Part shown: positions 27,132-36,413 of the stretch, piece by piece
Position numbering within the stretch: position 1 is the stretch's first letter
Layout: the number at the start of each line of letters is the position of its first letter
Source: Ferrimicrobium sp.
Lineage (GTDB): Bacteria; Actinomycetota; Acidimicrobiia; Acidimicrobiales; Acidimicrobiaceae
Length of the DNA: 63,741 nt
Assembly: GCF_027364955.1 (NCBI RefSeq)
Contig: NZ_DAHXOI010000014.1
Location: 1-63,741 of the forward strand
Reading direction: 5' to 3'
Notes under the pieces: generated by a model
Told to the model about the DNA's origin: nothing
The model's database searches: none
The model's input: only the letters and a program-made list of their open reading frames with translations
Position numbers and translations under genes: made by a program

Positions 27132-28145
27132 ATGAGGCGCCGGTGGCAGGCTTGGCAGATGAGGTTCGGCGTCGTCGCGTTGTGTTCGACTCTCGCGATC
27201 TGGGCACAGCCTCGCCTGCACGATCAGACACTGGCGAGATCAGTAAGGGCCTCCTACCCTGCGGTGGCGTTCGTCGACCGTGGGTATTTGCGACCCTCAA
27301 CTGAACTGGGATCCTATCAGCAGCTCTGGTATGCGCCACTTCCACTAACGCCAATGGTGTCTGGCAACCAGGTACTACCCTGGGACCCGCAGGGTGACGA
27401 GGGGGCTGGTGGTAGTGCCGTCTTTTCCACGACGTTGACCCCTCAGCTGGATGCCCCTCCGATCGCGATCGCATGGATTAACCAGCAGCAGGCGAGCGCG
27501 CAGATCTATGCGGGTACGACCCAACCGGGGGGTACATGGCCCTACCAGGCTCCCGTTGCACCATCGCGATACGCGACCCTTTTGGCGGCCTTCGAAGGGG
27601 GATTCCAATTCACCCACGGTGGCGGTGGATTTTATCAGGGTGGCCGTTACGGTGCACCGCTGCAAAACGGAGACGCATCCTTGGTGGAGTATGACAATGG
27701 CACTATGGCAATCGGTGCATGGGGAACCGAGATAGGTATGACCTCATCAGTCGAGGCCGTCCGCCAGAACCTGACCCTCTTGGTTGATCATGGCCAGGTT
27801 ACTCCCCAGGCGAGCATCGCTCCACTTGTCAACTGGGGTTATTCACTTGGCAACCTTGTCAACACCTGGCGTAGTGGCATTGGTATCACCGCCAACAACA
27901 ACCTCGTCTGGGTTGGCGGTCCTGGTCTTTCGCCAGCGGAGTTGGGCGCCGTGCTGGTGCACGCGGGAGCGGTCGAAGGGATGCAGCTCGATATCAACCC
28001 CGATTGGGTGAATTTTGCCACCTACACCGACCCTGGTCCAAATGGGATTGTCGGCACCAACCTCCTCTCCGCTATGATTTTCCCTCCCGTGCACTATCTT
28101 GGCCCATTCTGGCGAGACTTCGTTGCGGTCTTCTTGCGTAGCTAA
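27132..28145 (+). CDS. Phosphodiester-glycosidase-like (NAGPA/DUF2233) secreted protein
   Basis: 337 residues with an N-terminal signal or anchor (about 8-26, MRFGVVALCSTLAIWA). The body has NAGPA-family features: LLAAFEGGFQFTHGGGGFY (usual form AFNGGF), then DASLVEYDNGTMAIGAWG, RQNLTLLVDHG and a late EGMQLDINPDWVNF. The family includes N-acetylglucosamine-1-phosphodiester glycosidase and bacterial exopolysaccharide proteins; this one is presumably extracytoplasmic. Its own enzyme activity is not proven. ATG 27132 has only a weak ribosome site. Confidence 0.65.
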   Translation: MRRRWQAWQMRFGVVALCSTLAIWAQPRLHDQTLARSVRASYPAVAFVDRGYLRPSTELGSYQQLWYAPLPLTPMVSGNQVLPWDPQGDEGAGGSAVFSTTLTPQLDAPPIAIAWINQQQASAQIYAGTTQPGGTWPYQAPVAPSRYATLLAAFEGGFQFTHGGGGFYQGGRYGAPLQNGDASLVEYDNGTMAIGAWGTEIGMTSSVEAVRQNLTLLVDHGQVTPQASIAPLVNWGYSLGNLVNTWRSGIGITANNNLVWVGGPGLSPAELGAVLVHAGAVEGMQLDINPDWVNFATYTDPGPNGIVGTNLLSAMIFPPVHYLGPFWRDFVAVFLRS

Positions 28146-28712
28146 CGACGAGTTGCAGTCGTCACTTCCCTCGGGCACGCATTGACTGAACTACTGGCAA
28201 ACCGGAGCTCGGGTGAAGGAGTACCGCAGCGCACGGGCGAGCGCGGAGAGGGCTGGCCGGGGCGCGTGCTGGTTGGTTGATTCGCAATGGTCGGCCCGAG
28301 CACCCTCTCGATGTCAGGGTGTTGCGCATGAACCAAAGGTGTCAATAGGTGAGACGTCCCTGATGTGCGACGATGCCAGGCTCGATTGTGCCTGGGAGAT
28401 CCACCGGGCCCTGTGATGAGGGCGATGGAGTCAGTGGAGGAGCGAGGTGATATCGCCACCCAAGTCCACTCATCTGGAGTGCATGCAGGCTACAGCCCAT
28501 CTCTGGTTGGGATAAGAAGGTGGTCAGTGTGATTATGGACAGTGAGATTTTGAACAGGGTGATTTTGGACCGTCTGTTCTAGCGTTGATCCCGATCCTAC
28601 GACCGAGATCGCCGGTGGATCGGGTCTCGGGAGTTGATCGACTCCTAGGTGCAAGGACTCGATGGTATCCCGTCTCGATACTTCGGTGTCGCTTGGTGAG
28701 CCTGAGGTATGG
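28146..28712. other. Intergenic region with degenerate repeats
   Basis: No gene is supported. At about 28526-28575 three degenerate copies of a GTGATTnTGGACAG-like unit occur. The region lies between two convergent genes. Confidence 0.35.
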
Positions 28713-29711
28713 TTATCGTTTGGGAGGCGCAACTGCGGCTTGGTCGGCGAAGAACGGTGCGAAAAACGGATCGTCATCGAAGGGCAGCCTCGTCTGCAGA
28801 TTTGCGTTCGCCATCAACCAGTCGATCTCGGCTTTGATGGTGCTGGCGTAGTCGCCGATCGGCTGGTAACCGAGTTCATGGGCGCGTTTGGTGTCGAGAA
28901 CAATCGGGTAGTTGGTATCCCACGGGTGAAGACGGTGGCCAGGTGCACTCACTGGTTGTTCGTCAAAGGTTACGCCGAGCAATCCGCCCACAATCCGAGC
29001 GATCTCGATGCCAGACGGTGCATCGGGGTCAGCGATATTGACGATCTGGTTTCCTGGAAGATGAGCCAGTGCAGCTATCAGGGCTGCGATATTGCTAGCG
29101 GCGCTCGGGTGGTCGATACCGGCGCGGCTGGGGTCGTAGAAGAGGGTGAGACGCCGCTCGATGGCACGTCGTACAAAGACCCATTCCCTTGGGCGTCGTG
29201 CATGCGCACCGTGAATTTTGGACGGACGTAGAATGGCGACTGATGCTCCAGAATTGAGCAGCGTCTCCTCAGCTGCGACTTTGTTTGCGCCATATCCCTC
29301 CTGTGTGTTGGGGTCGAGGTCGTTGGGTCTGAGTGTTGCGCACGTCTCATCGATGGGACCCGCAAAATCTGGAGGCTCGTCGGAGTTGGAGTGGCGGCCG
29401 TACCGATCGACATAGACAGCCTTGGAGGAGATCATGATGGTCTTCGTGATATGAGAGAGATAGGGAAGGAGCATTGTTGCATCGGCAGCCTGGTAACAGA
29501 GGCAATCGATGAGGAGATCAGCGCCACCCGATAGAACTCTTCGCAACTGGTAGGGGTCATGCCGATTCGCCGTGGTAGTGATGAGATGTTCTGCGTTCCA
29601 CGAAGGGGGAGTGCGACTGGTCAGGGTGACGTCCCAGCCATTGGCCCTCAAGTACTGGCTCGCGGCATGGCCAACGGCTCCAGTTCCTCCTAAGATGATG
29701 GCGCTTGGCAT
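28713..29711 (-). CDS. NAD-dependent epimerase/dehydratase (extended SDR)
   Basis: 332 residues. The N-terminal Rossmann motif is ILGGTGAVGHAASQYL. The catalytic Tyr and Lys are in EGYGANKVAAEE, and the serine is in MISSKAVY. RPSKIHG follows, as in sugar-nucleotide epimerase relatives. The C-terminal part is the substrate lid. It is closer to the NAD-dependent epimerase group than to classical short dehydrogenases; substrate unknown. It is a single gene on the minus strand with no operon partner. Confidence 0.82.
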   Translation of the reverse strand: MPSAIILGGTGAVGHAASQYLRANGWDVTLTSRTPPSWNAEHLITTTANRHDPYQLRRVLSGGADLLIDCLCYQAADATMLLPYLSHITKTIMISSKAVYVDRYGRHSNSDEPPDFAGPIDETCATLRPNDLDPNTQEGYGANKVAAEETLLNSGASVAILRPSKIHGAHARRPREWVFVRRAIERRLTLFYDPSRAGIDHPSAASNIAALIAALAHLPGNQIVNIADPDAPSGIEIARIVGGLLGVTFDEQPVSAPGHRLHPWDTNYPIVLDTKRAHELGYQPIGDYASTIKAEIDWLMANANLQTRLPFDDDPFFAPFFADQAAVAPPKR

Positions 29712-30209
29712 GAGTTTTCAGCTTAGCGACGTGTCGAGCGGGACGCTCATCGGGCACAACGCGGCCTTAGTTCGCGGTCACAGTGTGTCTCTGTCGGAAC
29801 GAAAATCATGAGCTTGCTCGCTCCTTAACCGATTGATGGTTGCAGCTGAGCGCAGTCACGCAGCAACGGGCCCTTCTGCGCGTAGAATGCCGACGGCATC
29901 TGGGCAACTCGCCGATAGGCAAGGCTCGATCCGGGTTGAGAGAGGTGCAGTTGTGGTGATGGGATACGAGGTTGTCGTTGACAACCCCACTTGCGCCGAG
30001 CTTGCGTGAGTCATCGTGCGGTCGATCTGTCAATATTGCTGGGCGAACGACGGGGCTCTGGACGGTCGGCTAACCTGGCCCCAAGAGAGCCAGTCCATGA
30101 CTGCGCCCGAATGCCTGGCTATGAGTCATCTGGCGAGATGCGATAGCACGGCGTTGGTCGATCGACCCTTCGTGGAAGTGATGATCGAAGTCGTTATACT
30201 CCAACAGGT
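29712..30209. other. Intergenic region before the ArsR-rhodanese gene
   Basis: No gene is supported. GGTTGTC/GACAACC at 29970-29986 is a perfect inverted repeat with a 3-nt centre. Near 30196-30211 a partial dyad ATAC-N8-GTAT overlaps the start of the ArsR-rhodanese gene and resembles the left half of the operator at 32289. Confidence 0.35.
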
Positions 30210-30956
30210 ATGCACGAGGGCGATGCTTCCACCAACACACCAGGTTCAAGGGCTGCCAAGACGGCGCTCTTTGATGCACTGGCAGAGATTGCTAAGGCGA
30301 TGTCGACGGGACGGCGTGTCGAACTTATTGATCTGTTGGCCCAGGGTGAACGTTCGGTTGACGCCCTCGCAGCAGAGATCGGGCAGAGTCTGGCGAATAC
30401 CTCTCATCATCTTCGTTCTCTCGCCCAGGCTGGACTCGTTCTCTCCCGAAGAGAGGGGACCTATGTCTATTATCGTTTGGCCAGCGTCGAGGTCGAGGAG
30501 CTGTGGTTGGCTCTACGTAGGACTGCCGAAGCCCGACTCGCTGACATGCCACGTCTCGTCACCGCTTATGTCGGGCCATCCGACGATTCTCAGGTTGTGG
30601 AACATGCCGAACTACTGAATCGATTACAGCACGGTTCGGTCACTCTCCTCGACGTTCGACCTGAGGCGGAGTATCGTGCAGGGCATATTCCAGGCGCGCG
30701 TTCGCTTCCTTATCGGGAGCTCTCGGAGGAGCTCCGCGACCTTCCGAGTGATGGCGAGATCATCGCCTATTGCCGTGGTCCCTATTGCGTGTTTGCGCCT
30801 GATGTCGTTCGATTGCTGCGAAGCAGGGGCATCCTCGCAAAGCGTTTGCGGGATGGCTTTCCTGAGTGGCGCCGAGCTGGCCTTCCTGTCGCCTTCGGCT
30901 CCGAAACCGGCATGATCCCTTTGGACGATGAACACACCAGCAAGGACCAACCTTAG
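30210..30956 (+). CDS. ArsR-family regulator fused to rhodanese domain
   Basis: 248 residues. An ArsR winged helix (about 20-105) contains VDALAAEIGQSLANTSHHL and GTYVYYRLAS. A rhodanese domain (about 125-230) follows with LLDVRPEAEYRAGHIPGA and the active loop YCRGPYC, in which two cysteines flank RGP. Such fusions sense or transfer sulfane sulfur and repress sulfur-oxidation genes, as BigR-like proteins do. The stop lies only a few bases before the insertion-sequence end, so the original C-terminus may have been altered. The likely target is the MBL-rhodanese gene beyond the insertion. Confidence 0.88.
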   Translation: MHEGDASTNTPGSRAAKTALFDALAEIAKAMSTGRRVELIDLLAQGERSVDALAAEIGQSLANTSHHLRSLAQAGLVLSRREGTYVYYRLASVEVEELWLALRRTAEARLADMPRLVTAYVGPSDDSQVVEHAELLNRLQHGSVTLLDVRPEAEYRAGHIPGARSLPYRELSEELRDLPSDGEIIAYCRGPYCVFAPDVVRLLRSRGILAKRLRDGFPEWRRAGLPVAFGSETGMIPLDDEHTSKDQP

Positions 30957-30960
30957 GAAT

Positions 30961-32243
30961 CATAAAATAATTACTTGCACTATTACCACAGAAGAGCTAG
31001 ACTCGTCTGATGGATGCAGATGCGTTGATCACCGCTCGTTACAAGGCTCTCGAAGGGTTCTGCGATGAACGTCAAAGGCGACTGTTCGCAGCGGCGGAGG
31101 CCAAAGTGCTCGGTCATGGTGGAGTAAAGCGTGTCGCTGAGGCTACTGGGGTGGCTCGAGGATCTATCTTGGCTGGCATTAAGGAGCTGAACTCAGCTCC
31201 ACCTGTAGTCATCGATTCAACCAGACGCGTGAGGCGAGCAGGTGCGGGACGCAAGAAGCTAGTGGAGATCGATCCCCTGGTGGTAGAGGATCTGGAGCGG
31301 TTGGTGGAGCCTGTCACGAGGGGTGATCCCCAGTCACCACTGCGCTGGACCTGTAAGAGTTTGATGCAACTGTCACGCGAGTTAGGAGAGCAAGGTCATA
31401 AGATCTCTCATGTCTCAGTTGGGGTTTTACTCAAGGATCTTGGATACAGTCTCCAGGGCAACCGTAAGACCCTAGAGGGTGGGGGTCATCCAGACCGCAA
31501 CGCTCAGTTCGAATACATCAACCACAAGACAGACACCGCACTGTCGAGTGGACAACCGGTGATCTCAGTGGATACAAAGAAGAAGGAGTTGGTAGGCCAC
31601 TACAAGAACAATGGCAAGGAGTGGCGACCAAAAGGAGAGCCAGAGCTTGTCGAGGTACACGACTTTGTGGACCACGAACTAGGAAGAGCCAATCCATACG
31701 GTGTCTATGATCTCGCATCTAACACCGGCTGGGTCAGTGTAGGTACCGATCACGATACATCAAGCTTTGCAGTTGAGACGATTCGCCGCTGGTGGTTCGC
31801 TATGGGCCAGGCCACCTATCCTGGTGCAAAGGAGCTCATGATCATGGCCGACGGGGGTGGGAGTAACGGCTCACGAGTACGTCTGTGGAAGCTAGAGCTC
31901 CAACAACTCGCCGATGAGCTAGATCTGACCATCCGGGTGAGCCACTTTCCACCAGGTACTTCCAAGTGGAACAAGATCGAGCATCGCATGTTCTCTTTCA
32001 TCACCTTGAACTGGCGCGGCCAACCATTGGTGAGCCACGAGGTCATAGTCAATTTGATAGCCGCAACCACAACGAGCAAAGGACTTAAGATCCGCGCCCA
32101 AATCGATTCTGGTCAATATCAAACGGGCAGGAAGGTCACCGATGCAGAGTTCGCTACCATCCAGATTGCCCGCGATGACTTTCATGGTGAATGGAACTAC
32201 GTCATCTCACCGAGGACATGAGTGACCATGTTATTTATTTATG
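30961..32243 (+). mobile_element. ISAzo13-family insertion sequence
   Basis: About 1.28 kb holding one transposase gene. Imperfect terminal inverted repeats begin CATAAA (left, from 30961) and, on the opposite strand, CATAAATAAATAAC (right, ending about 32243). Similarity may extend up to 8 bp further out on each side, so the exact ends are uncertain. CCTTA occurs near both ends, but a clean target duplication was not established. It separates the ArsR-rhodanese gene from the MBL-rhodanese gene. Confidence 0.7.
31010..32221 (+). CDS. ISAzo13-family transposase
   Basis: 403 residues, full length and uninterrupted, so possibly active. An N-terminal helix-turn-helix (about 30-60, GGVKRVAEATGVARGSI) is followed by a DDE catalytic core. 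Likely acidic residues are in VISVDTKKKELVG, MIMADGGGSNG and the later SKWNKIEHRMFSF. FPPGTSKWNKIEHR is a hallmark of this family. Confidence 0.88.
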   Translation: MDADALITARYKALEGFCDERQRRLFAAAEAKVLGHGGVKRVAEATGVARGSILAGIKELNSAPPVVIDSTRRVRRAGAGRKKLVEIDPLVVEDLERLVEPVTRGDPQSPLRWTCKSLMQLSRELGEQGHKISHVSVGVLLKDLGYSLQGNRKTLEGGGHPDRNAQFEYINHKTDTALSSGQPVISVDTKKKELVGHYKNNGKEWRPKGEPELVEVHDFVDHELGRANPYGVYDLASNTGWVSVGTDHDTSSFAVETIRRWWFAMGQATYPGAKELMIMADGGGSNGSRVRLWKLELQQLADELDLTIRVSHFPPGTSKWNKIEHRMFSFITLNWRGQPLVSHEVIVNLIAATTTSKGLKIRAQIDSGQYQTGRKVTDAEFATIQIARDDFHGEWNYVISPRT

Positions 32244-32288
32244 GCGCCTTAGCGTTGATTGCAGAAATGGTGGCTCCTGACAGGTAGG

Positions 32289-32312
32289 ATACTCAAATAT
32301 ACAATTGAGTAT
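32289..32312. promoter_or_regulatory. Palindromic operator of the MBL-rhodanese operon
   Basis: ATACTCAA (32289-32296) and TTGAGTAT (32305-32312) form a perfect 8-bp dyad around an AT-rich 8-nt centre. The size and composition fit ArsR/BigR operators. It ends right before ATG 32313, which argues that translation begins at GTG 32331. Confidence 0.6.
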
Positions 32313-32330
32313 ATGAACAGGGAGGTCCAA

Positions 32331-33722
32331 GTGGATGTTTCGATCGTTCCGGTCCGCAGCGCTGAGTTAGGAAATACCAGCTATCTTCTGGTTTCTGACC
32401 GGGAGAAAGTGGCTGTTGTCATTGATCCTGTTCGCGATATTGGTCAGTATCTCGATATCGTGGCGAGCGCAGAACTGGAGCTGACGTGGTCGCTTGAGAC
32501 ACATGTCCACAACGATTTTGTCTCAGGCTCACGCGAGTTTGCCTCTACCGTTGGATCGAAGATCGGGGCGAGCTCTGATGCGGGTCTGCGTTATCACTAC
32601 GAACATCTCAGCGACGGAGATGAAATTGGCTTGGGTTCGTGGCGACTCCGTGTTCTCGCGACGCCTGGTCATACTCCTGAACACGTGGCCTATCTCTTGC
32701 TCAATGCGATGGGACAGCCAGAAGCTTTGTTCTCCGGCGGAGCACTCATGGTTGGAACGGCAGCACGAACTGATCTCTTTGGTCCTGCGCTCTCATGGAG
32801 ATTTGCCCACGACTTGGAGCGTTCCCTCAAGGAGAAAATACTTCAACTGCCTGATGAGGTGGTGGTCTACCCTACCCACGGTGGTGGTTCGTTCTGTGCA
32901 GTGGGCGCCGGCGATGCGACCATGACGACTATTGGTGCAGAGCGCGTAACAAATCCACTTGCAACAGCTCGTAGCTCCCGTCAGTTCGTTACCCGTTCGC
33001 TCACCGCGGGGACATACCCGACCTATTATGCGAGGATGCGGAACCTGAACCAAATCGGTGCTCCACTGCTCGGGCTGTCCCTTATCCATCCGCCCGAACT
33101 CGATCTCGCATCACTGGACCACTGGCTGGCTCAAGGCGCGTTGTTGCTTGACATTCGAACCGCCCAGGACTTCAGATCCTCGCATATTCCTGGGAGTATC
33201 GCTACCGGTGCCGATGGGAATATTTCGGGGTGGGTCGGTTGGTTGGTCGGTCCAGAGAAGCCACTCGTTCTCGTAGCCGATGCGGGCAGCCGGGGCGCCG
33301 GGGAGATTCAGGAGGCGGTGAGCCAACTTGTGCGCATTGGATACGACCGGATTGTGGGATATCTTGGTGGTGGGCTTGACGCCTGGCAGACGGCAGGGCG
33401 CAAGATTGTGGGTTATGATACACTCAGCGCAGCAATGCTGGCGGAACGCCTTGATGCAGACGAACTCTTGCCCGTTGTAGACGTGCGTGAGGCGGCTGAA
33501 TGGCATGCTGGTCACATCCCCGGGAGTGTGAGTCTTCCGCTCCACGATATTCTGACTCAGGAATCTGGACTCGTCAAAGGCATTCAGGTAGCGGTTCATT
33601 GTGGCCATGATTACCGCGCAACACTAGGTGCAAGTCTTTTGGAACAAGTCGGCTATTCTCAGCTGAGCGTAGTGATCGACGGCTGGGAGGGGTGGTCTGC
33701 CCTCGAGGAGGTGCCGCGGTGA
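32331..33722 (+). CDS. MBL-fold hydrolase with two rhodanese domains (persulfide dioxygenase-like)
   Basis: About 463 residues. The N-terminal metallo-beta-lactamase domain (about 1-235) has THVHNDFVSG, ATPGHTPEHVAYLL and a late VVYPTHGGGSFC. The second metal-site motif ends in Phe where classical MBL proteins have His. Two rhodanese domains follow: the first (about 255-360) has no cysteine in its active loop (VADAGSRG) and looks inactive, while the second has VHCGHDYRA. Related proteins oxidise glutathione or other low-molecular-weight persulfides to sulfite. GTG 32331 is preferred because GGGAGG (32320-32325) lies 5 nt upstream. It overlaps the MFS gene. Confidence 0.85.
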   Translation: MDVSIVPVRSAELGNTSYLLVSDREKVAVVIDPVRDIGQYLDIVASAELELTWSLETHVHNDFVSGSREFASTVGSKIGASSDAGLRYHYEHLSDGDEIGLGSWRLRVLATPGHTPEHVAYLLLNAMGQPEALFSGGALMVGTAARTDLFGPALSWRFAHDLERSLKEKILQLPDEVVVYPTHGGGSFCAVGAGDATMTTIGAERVTNPLATARSSRQFVTRSLTAGTYPTYYARMRNLNQIGAPLLGLSLIHPPELDLASLDHWLAQGALLLDIRTAQDFRSSHIPGSIATGADGNISGWVGWLVGPEKPLVLVADAGSRGAGEIQEAVSQLVRIGYDRIVGYLGGGLDAWQTAGRKIVGYDTLSAAMLAERLDADELLPVVDVREAAEWHAGHIPGSVSLPLHDILTQESGLVKGIQVAVHCGHDYRATLGASLLEQVGYSQLSVVIDGWEGWSALEEVPR

Positions 33723-35065
33723 CCCAGACGGGCCAACCAAGGGACGATTCTCCAGCAGGAGAGGGACGGGTGCATCATAAGCTCGGGCTCCGTGAGAACT
33801 GGTGGCAGTTCTCACTCTTTACGATCATCACCCTGTTGATTGGGATGACGATTGGGGTGGAGCGAGTCGCCCTGCCTCCGTTGGCCCAGCATGCTTTTGG
33901 AGTTACCTCGGTGCTCTATATCGTCAGCTTCATCGCTGCCTTTGGGCTCGTCAAGTCGGTGATGAATCTTGTAGCGGGTCGGCTTTCGGATCGTCGAGGA
34001 CGCAAGGGTATATTGCTCGCTGGCTGGGCTTTTGCGATTCCCTATGCGCTCATCATCATCTTTGCAACGGCATGGTGGCAGGTGATTATCGCAAATCTTT
34101 TCCTAGGGGTGAACCAGGCACTAACCTGGACGATGTCGGTGACCGCCAAAATTGATCTCGTCGGCCCGGTGAATCGAGGACTCGCCGTGGGTATCGATGA
34201 ATCGGCCGGCTATGTGGGGGTGGGGGTTGGTGGTTTCTTAGCTGGTCTCCTCGTAACCAGCTATGGGTTGCGTCCCACTCCGTATCTACTTGTTTTGGGC
34301 GTGGTGGTCATTGGGGTTCTGGTCACTCTTGGACCAGCAAAGGAGACGCTGCCTTTTGCCCACTCGGAGTCGATGGGTTCTGGTCCAGATGCAAAAGTTC
34401 ATCCAGCACAGCCAGCACCAAAGTTGACGCGCCTTGGTGTGTACATGAGTTGGCATGATCGTTCTATGCTGGCAGTCTGTCAGGCGGGCTTTATCAACAA
34501 GTTTGCTGATAGTCTCGTGGCAGCCTTTTTCCCACTTTTTCTGTTGCGCCGAGGTGTCTCCGTGGCCGAGGTGGGACTGCTTGTGGGGATCTACGCCTGG
34601 GTATGGGGGTTTGGACAAGTCGCAAGCGGTGCCTTGGCTGATAGAATCGGTCGCAAGTTCCCTATCACTGTAGGCACCTTTTTGATCTCCGGTGGGCTCG
34701 CCGTCTTTGTCGGCGCCAGCAGCCATGCCCTTTGGTATCTCGCCGTCATACTGATGGGTGCTGGGATGGCGCTGGTGTATCCAAATCTCATTACTACGGT
34801 GGGAGATACGGCAGATCCAAAATGGCGCGGAGGTGCCCTTGGGGTGTATCGCCTTTGGCGTGACGGGGGATACGCAGTTGGACCACTTGTTTTAGGTGGG
34901 GTAGCTGTATTCGCGGGAGTATCTGTTGCGATCTGGGTTGGAACTGTGCTGGTAGGGCTCTCGGGGTTGATCCTGTTGCTGTTATTCAAGGAGACCGACC
35001 CAAAACGACGTAAGCATGAACCTGCGTGGAGAACGCATCCAGAGTGGGTCGCGCCAAGAGCATAG
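33719..35065 (+). CDS. MFS transporter
   Basis: About 448 residues with twelve predicted membrane helices. The loop between helices 2 and 3 is GRLSDRRGRKG and its C-terminal counterpart is GALADRIGRKF, both classical MFS signatures. A central loop holds a Ser/Pro-rich stretch. It overlaps the MBL-rhodanese stop by 4 nt, so it is co-translated with a persulfide-oxidising enzyme. Export of sulfite or a related product is a reasonable guess but not shown. Confidence 0.85.
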   Translation: MTQTGQPRDDSPAGEGRVHHKLGLRENWWQFSLFTIITLLIGMTIGVERVALPPLAQHAFGVTSVLYIVSFIAAFGLVKSVMNLVAGRLSDRRGRKGILLAGWAFAIPYALIIIFATAWWQVIIANLFLGVNQALTWTMSVTAKIDLVGPVNRGLAVGIDESAGYVGVGVGGFLAGLLVTSYGLRPTPYLLVLGVVVIGVLVTLGPAKETLPFAHSESMGSGPDAKVHPAQPAPKLTRLGVYMSWHDRSMLAVCQAGFINKFADSLVAAFFPLFLLRRGVSVAEVGLLVGIYAWVWGFGQVASGALADRIGRKFPITVGTFLISGGLAVFVGASSHALWYLAVILMGAGMALVYPNLITTVGDTADPKWRGGALGVYRLWRDGGYAVGPLVLGGVAVFAGVSVAIWVGTVLVGLSGLILLLLFKETDPKRRKHEPAWRTHPEWVAPRA

Positions 35066-35074
35066 GAGCGTTCG

Positions 35075-35503
35075 ATGATGCGGATGACCATTAGACAGCG
35101 CCTTTGGTATCACGGATCCACAATTGTGGACCTATACCAATGCATTCGACGGCGTTCTTGGCTCGGGTTTATCATAGTCTGTCTAGCATGTTCTTGCGCC
35201 CTTAGTTCTTGTGGAATAGCAAAGGACACTATCATTGGTCGCTGGACCGGTGAATTCTATGACCGAACAGTAGGCGTCCCTGTGGTCATGGTTCTGCGGC
35301 AAGGTCATTCGGGGGAAATCCTGGGTAAGGTCACGTCACTTGCTGGTCTTTCCTATGCTATTCATGGCACCTTCCAGGATACATCAATGCGACTGATCTT
35401 TCCCCATAATGAAGTATTTGACGCTGTTGTGCATGGCGGTATCTGGAAAGGATCAACAGTATTCCAGGGTCATCGTTGGCATTTCGCGTTCAGTCGCTCG
35501 TGA
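35075..35503 (+). CDS. Small predicted lipoprotein
   Basis: 142 residues. After a basic N-terminus, a hydrophobic stretch (about 28-45, WLGFIIVCLACSCALSSCG) ends in a lipobox-like LSSC. A small beta-rich domain follows, beginning TIIGRWTGEFYDRT. ATAGGAG lies upstream of ATG 35075, and the gene begins 9 nt after the MFS stop, so it is probably its operon partner. Not recognised. Confidence 0.55.
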   Translation: MMRMTIRQRLWYHGSTIVDLYQCIRRRSWLGFIIVCLACSCALSSCGIAKDTIIGRWTGEFYDRTVGVPVVMVLRQGHSGEILGKVTSLAGLSYAIHGTFQDTSMRLIFPHNEVFDAVVHGGIWKGSTVFQGHRWHFAFSRS

Positions 35504-35785
35504 AGTTTTGTTGATGGATGCTTATCCCAAGGTTATGCCTATCGTGGGGTGATGGGATCGACGGATTCGTCTCCATCAACTTATGGCGCACAGGATGGTC
35601 GGTAACAGGCTTGGGGAGGCGGTTGGTTCCTTGGGCAAGATGAGAACGGATTCCTTGTGTGGTTCTACAATGCATGAGGAGCATTCAATTGTCCGAACCT
35701 GTTGTTTTGCTTTGGTCGAGGGCGTGATGAACGCATCGCTGACGCTGGCTACGCCCTCGCGTGATCGCATGAAAGGATCTGCCCG

Positions 35786-36079
35786 TTACGAGGCCTTTCC
35801 CCCAAGTTCAGGTGCTGAGTTCCCCATCTCGGCGAGCACTTCTTCCGGGGTGATAGCACCTGAAACCCGCACTCGGAGCAGTCCTGGTTCTTCAACCAGT
35901 TCGACCCCGGTAATTTTAGAGACAAAGGTCGTGTCGCAGCTGCACTGGCCGATGTTGCAGGACGCTACAAAGATGTCGAGGACATCCCTAGGAGTGTCAA
36001 GCGGGAGCAGTAGGTCAACGCCCTTGGGTGTAGTGATGGCACTTGGTTCGGTAATTGCCGTAGAACTGGTATTGGTCAT
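35786..36079 (-). CDS. Hypothetical protein with CX4CXC motif
   Basis: 97 residues, not recognised. The central VASCNIGQCSCDTTFVSK has three clustered cysteines (C-x4-C-x-C), which could bind metal or a persulfide. RVRVSGAITPEEVLAEMGN near the end is helix-rich. It sits in the accessory stretch rich in sulfur and thiol regulators (ArsR, PadR, DsrE). The ribosome site is weak. The composition looks coding, but function is unknown. Confidence 0.5.
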   Translation of the reverse strand: MTNTSSTAITEPSAITTPKGVDLLLPLDTPRDVLDIFVASCNIGQCSCDTTFVSKITGVELVEEPGLLRVRVSGAITPEEVLAEMGNSAPELGGKAS

Positions 36080-36413
36080 TGTTGATTACTCATTTCTTCA
36101 GTGTAGAAGCGCGAATATTAATTGCATTGCGGCTGCTTATTAGTAGTGCGATGGTTCATCTTGGCCAGTGTGGAGGTCATCGGTGTGTTGATTGCGTATA
36201 TTCATATCTACCAGAGTGATTAATGTCGTAGCACGTATCTCCTTTCCTTGACTGATACGAGGTCGATCATAGAACTGAACGGACTTCTTTGTGTACTGCG
36301 CGCATCTGTTTGTATAATAGCATATTGGGTTGTATACGGATGCTATATTGTCTTCTATTGGCCGCCTTAGGTCTCCTATTGCGATGTCGGCGCCGTCGGT
36401 TAACCGTTGATTA

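Noticed and set aside
26893-27474. Upstream extension of the minus-strand membrane protein
   Set aside because: It reads through the 14-bp repeats as Arg/Pro/Ser-rich, non-conserved sequence opposite another gene.
30016-30618. Long plus-strand frame overlapping the ArsR-rhodanese gene
   Set aside because: It runs in another frame across a clearly coding ArsR gene.
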